Assembly (NCBI GenBank): GCA_019787685.1
Contig: JAHNUO010000003.1
Span: forward strand, 682,001 to 746,000
DNA length: 64,000 bases
Direction: 5' to 3'
From: Chiua virens
Lineage: Eukaryota; Basidiomycota; Agaricomycetes; Boletales; Boletaceae
The notes under the pieces were generated by a model. That model saw only the letters and a program-made list of their open reading frames with translations, was not told the origin of the DNA and searched no databases. Shown here in pieces: positions 58,943 to 64,000 of this stretch (its first letter is position 1; each line of letters opens with the position of its first letter). The position numbers were made by a program, and so were the translations under genes.

Positions 58943-60637
58943 ATGTCGTCAACAAGTTTGTATCAACCTGTCCCAAACGACGACCCTCCTTCCGCAGCTA
59001 CTCGACAGGTCGCTTGTTCCCCCTTCCGCAGATACCTTATCGCTTCCATTTTCTGTATAACAACGTTCGTTGCGTACACTGCGCACCAGTATTATTTCCT
59101 CCACCGCGCCGTTGATCAACCAGGGTTTCCGCCAGACTCAACAGTGCTTTTAATATCGACTCCCCCAACAATAGTACCTACACCCTCACCGTCTGCTGAA
59201 ATGCACAACAAATACAGCGTGGGCTAGTAAGTACTCAGAGCTTTTCCCTTCTTATTTGTGCTTACCCATACAACTAGCTTCGTGAACTGGTAGGTATCTT
59301 TAGTAGTCCAATATCCCGGATTCATTGCTTGCAGGGGTATCTACGGACGCAAGTTTCCGCCCTCTTTGATTCCCGCGCAAGACTTGACGTACGTTCTGGT
59401 CTCGTTGATTGTGTTGTCACAACTTTCTCATCACGCAGACATATCCTCTACGCTTTTGCCAACGTGAGAGCTGACACGGGCGAGGTCTTCTTGTCCGATG
59501 TTTGGGCGGACAAAGACATTCACTACCCTGGCGACTCCTGGAATGAACCCGGCAGCAACCTCTATGGCAACCTCAAAGCCATCTATAAGCTCAAGCAACA
59601 GTATAGACATCTCAAGGTTCTCCTCTCTATCGGAGGGTGGAGTTACTCTCCCTCTTTCCACCCTGTCGTCGTAAATCCACAGGCGCGTTACAACTTTGTA
59701 CAGTCAGCTGTTAGACTGCTGGAAGACTACGGCTTTGACGGCCTCGACGTTGACTACGAATATCCGTCGAACCACGAACAAGCGGCCGGTTTTCGCGAAT
59801 TGTTGAGGGAGCTTCGGACTGGCCTGGATCAACATGCCTACAACAAGCGCATCAACTACAAGTTCTTGTTGACCGTGAGCACTAACCAGCTGATAAAATG
59901 CCTCGCGTTAACAACTTGTAGATCGCCGCACCATGTGGACCCGACAATTATAGGAAGTTGGATATTCGCGGGATGGCTCCCTATCTCGATTTTTGGAACC
60001 TGATGGCATACGACTTTTGTAAGACATTGAGTGATGTTGTGATCTAATACTGACGTTTGCGCTAGCCGGATCTTGGGACACACTGGCTAATCACCAAGCC
60101 AACATATATGGACCTCCTATCAACAGTACAGATGCCGTCCATTGGTATGCCTCCAATGGTGTGCCAAGGTCGAAGATAGTTTTGGGAATCCCGCTCTATG
60201 GTAGAAGTTTTGCAAACACCGATGGTCCTGGAGCCCCTTTCTCCGGAATGGGTCCTGGAAGTTGGGAGCAAGGCGTCTACGACTATCGTACTCTACCCCT
60301 TCCAGGATCCTACCTTTTCCAGGATGATCAGAGGATTGCAAGTTGGTCGTATGACTATCAGAAAAGGGAGATGATCAGCTTTGACAACGAGCATATCGGC
60401 AGGGTTAAGGGTCAGTGGATCCGTAGGGAAGGGCTCGGTGGGAGCATGTTCTGGGAACTCAGCGGTGACAAAGGGAGTTACAGGGAAGGTATGGAGGGCG
60501 GACATGGGAAGGATCCAGTTCCCGGACAGAGTTTGGTAAGGACCGTGAAGGACGAGATGGGGACTCTCGACATGAGCCCCAACTGGTTGCGGTATGAACG
60601 CAGCCAGTTCGATAACATGCGGAATGGCACAATCTAG
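58943..60637 (+). CDS. GH18 chitinase with N-terminal membrane anchor
   Basis: This chitin-hydrolysing enzyme of glycoside hydrolase family 18 probably acts in wall remodelling or autolysis. Exons: 58943-59226, 59278-59289, 59335-59388, 59439-59874, 59922-60018, 60066-60637, giving 484 residues with no frame error. A cytoplasmic start of about 30 residues precedes a single span (YLIASIFCITTFVAYTAHQY), so it is a type II membrane protein or cleaved signal-anchor. A Pro/Ser linker follows. The catalytic domain has YFVNWGIYGRKF, LKVLLSIGGWSYS and the active-site motif FDGLDVDYEYP with Asp220, Asp222 and the acid/base Glu224. MAYDF, PLYGRSF and GGSMFWELSGDKG complete the barrel. There is no chitin-binding or cellulose-binding module. 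Exon 2 is just 12 nt. Confidence 0.94.
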
Positions 60638-61108
60638 TGTTGGGCGCATCAAGATTCTAGTTTTAAGCTTTAAGTTTCAAGGACTATCCTGTAGCATTAT
60701 AGTGTCATGGACAAGGATTAATGTCGATGAGTAACAAATAGTAGATTTGTAGTACCTTGGATACTAGTGATGGAATAACCAAATTTGTCAGTCCCGAAAT
60801 TTGCAAAGTGACACAGGCCTGTTTGTTAAAAAAAAAAAAAAAAAAATCCCGCCCACCACCAGCTTTGCTAGTCATTACAGGCAAGAAGCTCCGGTCGCCA
60901 GCCACGTTTTTCTTCTCCCCCTGTGCATTTTTTCAGCATTCAATATCCAGGATTCAGGAACTCTCATCGACAATACCATTCCACACTGCTGCTGCAACAG
61001 GCTCTAGACTGCGAAGTCGTTACCCTTCTATTAACCCTAGACTAAAAGCAAACGTACCACTGTTACTCTAATCTACGATATCCATCGATCCTTCGTCTGG
61101 ATCCTACA
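60638..61108. other. Intergenic, promoter of the eEF3-family gene
   Basis: This 471-bp gap carries a 19-base A tract at 60828-60846 and a pyrimidine-rich leader (about 60905-60945). Poly(dA:dT) tracts are common nucleosome-excluding promoter elements in fungi. Confidence 0.5.
60828..60846 (+). repeat. Poly(A) tract (19 A)
   Basis: An uninterrupted run of 19 adenines lies about 260 bp upstream of the eEF3-family start codon. It may be a promoter tract. A retroposed tail is possible but no associated element is seen. Confidence 0.7.
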
Positions 61109-64000
61109 ATGTCTCCTGCTATTACGCACGACCCAACCGATCTCGATTTCACATCGACCCTCGAGTCGCTCCGTTTGGCGCCAACAGGACCAGGTAAGTT
61201 CATCTGATCAGCAGAAGGAATGGGAGGACAATTCAATTTTCACAGATGCAAAAGCAGCCGCCGATAAACTTGCACTTGCTATCTCGAAAGCAGGAATACA
61301 GACACTCACGTCCGTCGCAAGCTTTTCTTACCAACGATCAAACCAGCTGATATCTACTCTTTTAAAACATTTTAAATCAGCGATCAAAATGTGATCGCCT
61401 CTTTGCAGGCCTTCGCGCTAAACAAGAAATCAGGTTACGAACGAGAGTCGGCAGCGATCGGGTTTCAATCATTGCCCGCTGTCCTTGGTGCATCGAGCGC
61501 GCCATACTTGCTCTCGAGCCTTCCAATCCTATTCGACCTCTATTCCGACAAGGGAGAAGTGGTGCGAGTTGCTGCCGCCGCCGCGACCAAGGCCATATTG
61601 CAACTTTTCCCCGCGGACGCGACAAGGATCGTGTTTAAAACTCTGGAGGACATCCTGGAAAATGGAAAATGGCAAACAAAAGTGGGCGCGCTGGACGCGC
61701 TCAAGAGTTTCGTGGCCACTGCCAAAGAATCCGTGGCCGATGAGTTGGGGCACATTCTCCCCAAAGTCGAGCTTGCCATGCACGACACCAAGAAAGAGGT
61801 ACTGTTTCTAGAATAACACTGGTTTCGGTTGGATCTGAGGGTTTGTGCACTTTTTAGGTTGCCAGTTCGGCTGTCAAATGCGCCACGTCGCTTTGCAACA
61901 CACTTGCGAACCCGGATCTGGCGCCTCATGTACCTGCGCTTGTAAAATGTATGTCCAATCCCGACACAGTTCCCGCATGCATCAAGGCACTATCGTCGAC
62001 GACCTTTGTTGCCGAGGTAACTGCGCCCGCCCTTGCGGTTCTCGTCCCGTTACTTCTCAGGGCGCTGAACGACCGGAGCATGGAGGTTCAGCGGCGCACA
62101 GTGGTCGTCATTGACAACCTCGTCAAGCTCGTGAGAAACCCGCAAGTTGCAGCGCGGTATCTCAGCCCTCTTGTGGATGGCGTCAAAAAGATTGCGGAAG
62201 GTGCCGCATTTCCTGAGGTTAGCACGTTGAGAAATGACACGTTGAGTATCATCTCATGAGCGCTGTAGGTCCGCGCCTTTGCACAGACTGCATTGGACAC
62301 GCTGTTGAAGTCGGGCGCTTCGTCCAGTGGGACTCCTCCTACACGAGATCTAGATGCGGAGACAACCGAGATAGTCAAGACTCTTCTCATTCTCTTGGAC
62401 GACAGCCTCGTGCGGTCCGAAGCGGAGCCTAATCAACCCTCGGCCACGAGGCATCCCCTGTTGGCATCGTCTCTTCAATTCCAAGCATGCATGATAGTAG
62501 ATCTAGTCTACCAGAAAAGGTTTCATGAGAAATCTCCATGGAATCGTAGTGTTGGGCTGTACATGAAACCGTGGCTAGGGGAAGATGAGGCAGCGAAGTT
62601 CGCAGAGAAGGTTCGCACGCATTTGCAAGCTGTCGAGCAAGTGGGTTTGCTATCGCTTCTTCGCCGTCATTTCCGCTGACCGGCTCTACTGCCACTGGCA
62701 GGCAAAACATGGAACAGTGGCGAGTGGGTCCGACGAAGAGGGCGAGTTGCTGTGCGATACACTCTTTTCGCTTGCATACGGTGCACTCTTGCTTCTCTCA
62801 CACACCACTCTTCGTCTTTTCCGTGGGCGACGATATGGTATTCTGGGTGCAAATGGGACGGGGAAGTCCACCCTCATGCGTCAGCTGCGAGATGGGAAGG
62901 TGGAGAACTTTCCTCCACAGGACCAATTGCGTTGTGTTATGGTAGAACATTCACTCCAAGGCGAAGATACCACCCTATCCGTTCTGGATTTCGTCGCTTC
63001 GGGTAGGTTATTTTCCCGATGCATCTTCCTAACATTGGTTTACTCGTCCAGACAAATCGCTCAAGGATGTGCCAAGGTCGAAGATCAGGGATCAGTTGCT
63101 TGAGGTTGGGTTCGACGACACTAGGCAAGCCGAAGTCGTCGGCGGACTTTCAGGGGGTTGGAAAATGAAACTGGAACTGGCGCGGGCGATGCTGTACAAT
63201 GCTGACCTGCTTCTTCTGGACGAGGTTCGTATCTATTTCTTAATTAATAATAATCTACCCTTGGTTGACGGTTATCACCGCAAATAGCCCACGAACCATG
63301 TACGTCGACTTGGGTTATCTCGGGATTTTTTTCCGGTTTAATGGTATCCCTCGATCTACAGCTCGATCGCGCTTCTGTGCTGTGGTTGGAACAGTGGCTT
63401 GTCGCCCAAAAGAATGTGACATGTCTCATTGTCAGTCATGACTCAGGGTGAGTCTCGATCACCATGTTCCTATTGGGGAGAAAGTGACGGGTGCTCCTAG
63501 ATTTCTGGATAACGTTACGACAGATATGATTCACTACGAATCCAAGAAGGTGCGTTGCACTCCGCGTTGAGTCGCCGTCGGTGAAGTACTAACGTGGCTC
63601 GTCTCAGCTCGTTTACTATCCAGGAAATCTCTCGGCGTTCGTGGAAAAGCACCCTGAGGCCAGGTCTTACTACACACTCGATGCCACCTCCGTCAAATTC
63701 GCATTCCCTCCTCCTGGTTCTTTGATGGGAGTCAGAAGCAACACCCGTGCCATCCTCAAGATGTCGAATTGTACGTTCACTTACCCCGGTCGGTCCTCGC
63801 CAAGTCTGTATAACGTCAGCTGTGCGTTATCACTTTCAAGGTAAGCTTTCATTTCCGCCACCGTTGCTCTTTGTGCCCAGAAATAACCTGTTACGACCTT
63901 TTTCAGTCGAGTCGGCATTCTCGGGCCTAATGGTGCAGGAAAGTCAACTTTAATCAAGTTATTGACTGTACGTGAACGTGTTCATGTGACAGATAATATT
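61109..64000 (+). CDS. eEF3-family ABCF ATPase (Elf1/New1-like), 5' part, cut by window end
   Basis: This is a fungal ABCF ATPase of the eEF3/New1/Elf1 group, acting on ribosomes or in mRNA export. The start ATG at 61109 opens MSPAITHDPTDLDFTSTLES. HEAT repeats follow: KKSGYERESAAIGFQSLPAV, LPKVELAMHDTKKEV, STTFVAEVTAPALAVLVPLL, MEVQRRTVVVIDNLVKLV. The first ABC domain has RRYGILGANGTGKSTLMRQL (Walker A), VVGGLSGGWKMKLELARAML (signature) and DLLLLDE-PTNH-LD (Walker B and D loop), then CLIVSHDSGFLDNV. The second domain begins FTYPGRSSPSLYNVS and reaches GPNGAGKSTLIKLLT at the last exon before 64000. About nine introns are visible. The PTNH codons form a separate 12-nt exon (63288-63299). The join between about 61310 and 61381 is not certain. 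The ANPDLAPHVPALVKCMSNPD wording fits the Elf1-like clade better than cytosolic eEF3. Confidence 0.88.

Noticed and set aside
60828..60846. Retroposed element ending in poly(A)
   Set aside because: No coding or SINE-like body and no target-site duplication are visible next to the A tract. A promoter tract is simpler.
1..64000. Programmed +1 frameshifting as a general rule at CCT codons
   Set aside because: In-frame NNT CCT occurs unshifted in intact genes here (for example the antiporter at 10680-10684 plus the MMT gene near 28285), so CCT alone cannot direct a shift.
1..64000. Secondary-metabolite or nitrate-assimilation cluster around the FNT gene
   Set aside because: No synthase, nitrate/nitrite reductase or pathway regulator lies in the window. 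Neighbouring genes are unrelated housekeeping functions.

Overview
The window is nuclear DNA from a filamentous basidiomycete, most likely an Agaricomycete. Genes are packed on both strands and broken by many short (about 40-70 nt) GT-AG introns. Several products belong to basidiomycete-restricted families: a 7-TM receptor-like family, a coiled-coil protein with an IkBL-like end, and a Ser/Pro-rich protein ending in an AGRTNPFE-like tail. There are no prokaryotic features. Gene models were built by hand from reading frames, splice signals and family knowledge; no search was run.

Layout. 1-486: 3' end of a Tlg2/syntaxin-16 SNARE. 490-5020: gene-poor, with a decayed DDE transposase. 5023-11231: bleomycin hydrolase (-), paraoxonase-like lactonase (-), Na+/H+ antiporter (+). 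11905-16746: Ser/Pro-rich protein (-), a pair of diverged direct repeats, TFIIH subunit SSL1/p44 (-). 17140-20109: a decayed and an intact copy of a 7-TM gene, made by a segmental duplication that also copied the 3' end of the next gene. 20199-29748: TCP11/SOK1-like (-), NIPA-type transporter (+), DUF262 protein (+), cohesion factor DCC1 (-), MMT-type metal transporter (-). 30058-31595: iron-dependent alcohol dehydrogenase (-). 31600-34400: no recognisable gene. 34409-41424: Sec7/PH ARF-GEF of Syt1 type (+) and casein kinase 2 alpha (+). 41819-47620: IkBL-like coiled-coil protein (+), MIA40 (+), MCM2 (-). 47722-51686: EMI1/DUF3128 (+), an alpha/beta-hydrolase pseudogene (+), formate/nitrite transporter (-). 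53236-55257: a second IkBL-like protein (-). 56163-64000: GTPBP1-like GTPase (+), GH18 chitinase (+), and the 5' part of an eEF3-family ABCF ATPase (+) cut by the window edge.

The genes are mostly housekeeping: replication and cohesion (MCM2, DCC1), transcription/repair (SSL1), translation (eEF3 family, GTPBP1-like), trafficking (Tlg2, Syt1), mitochondrial import and metal (MIA40, MMT) and ion transport. They share promoters in divergent pairs (PON/NHA1, TCP11/NIPA, MCM2/EMI1) rather than forming a pathway cluster. No secondary-metabolite cluster, CRISPR array, RNA gene or complete mobile element was found.

The main anomaly is a set of single-base frame breaks in otherwise well-formed genes, some normally essential (MCM2, MIA40). 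They are mostly +1, and many are placed best as one extra C in a sense-strand CC(C)T. Consensus error is the simplest explanation, but it needs read-level checking.
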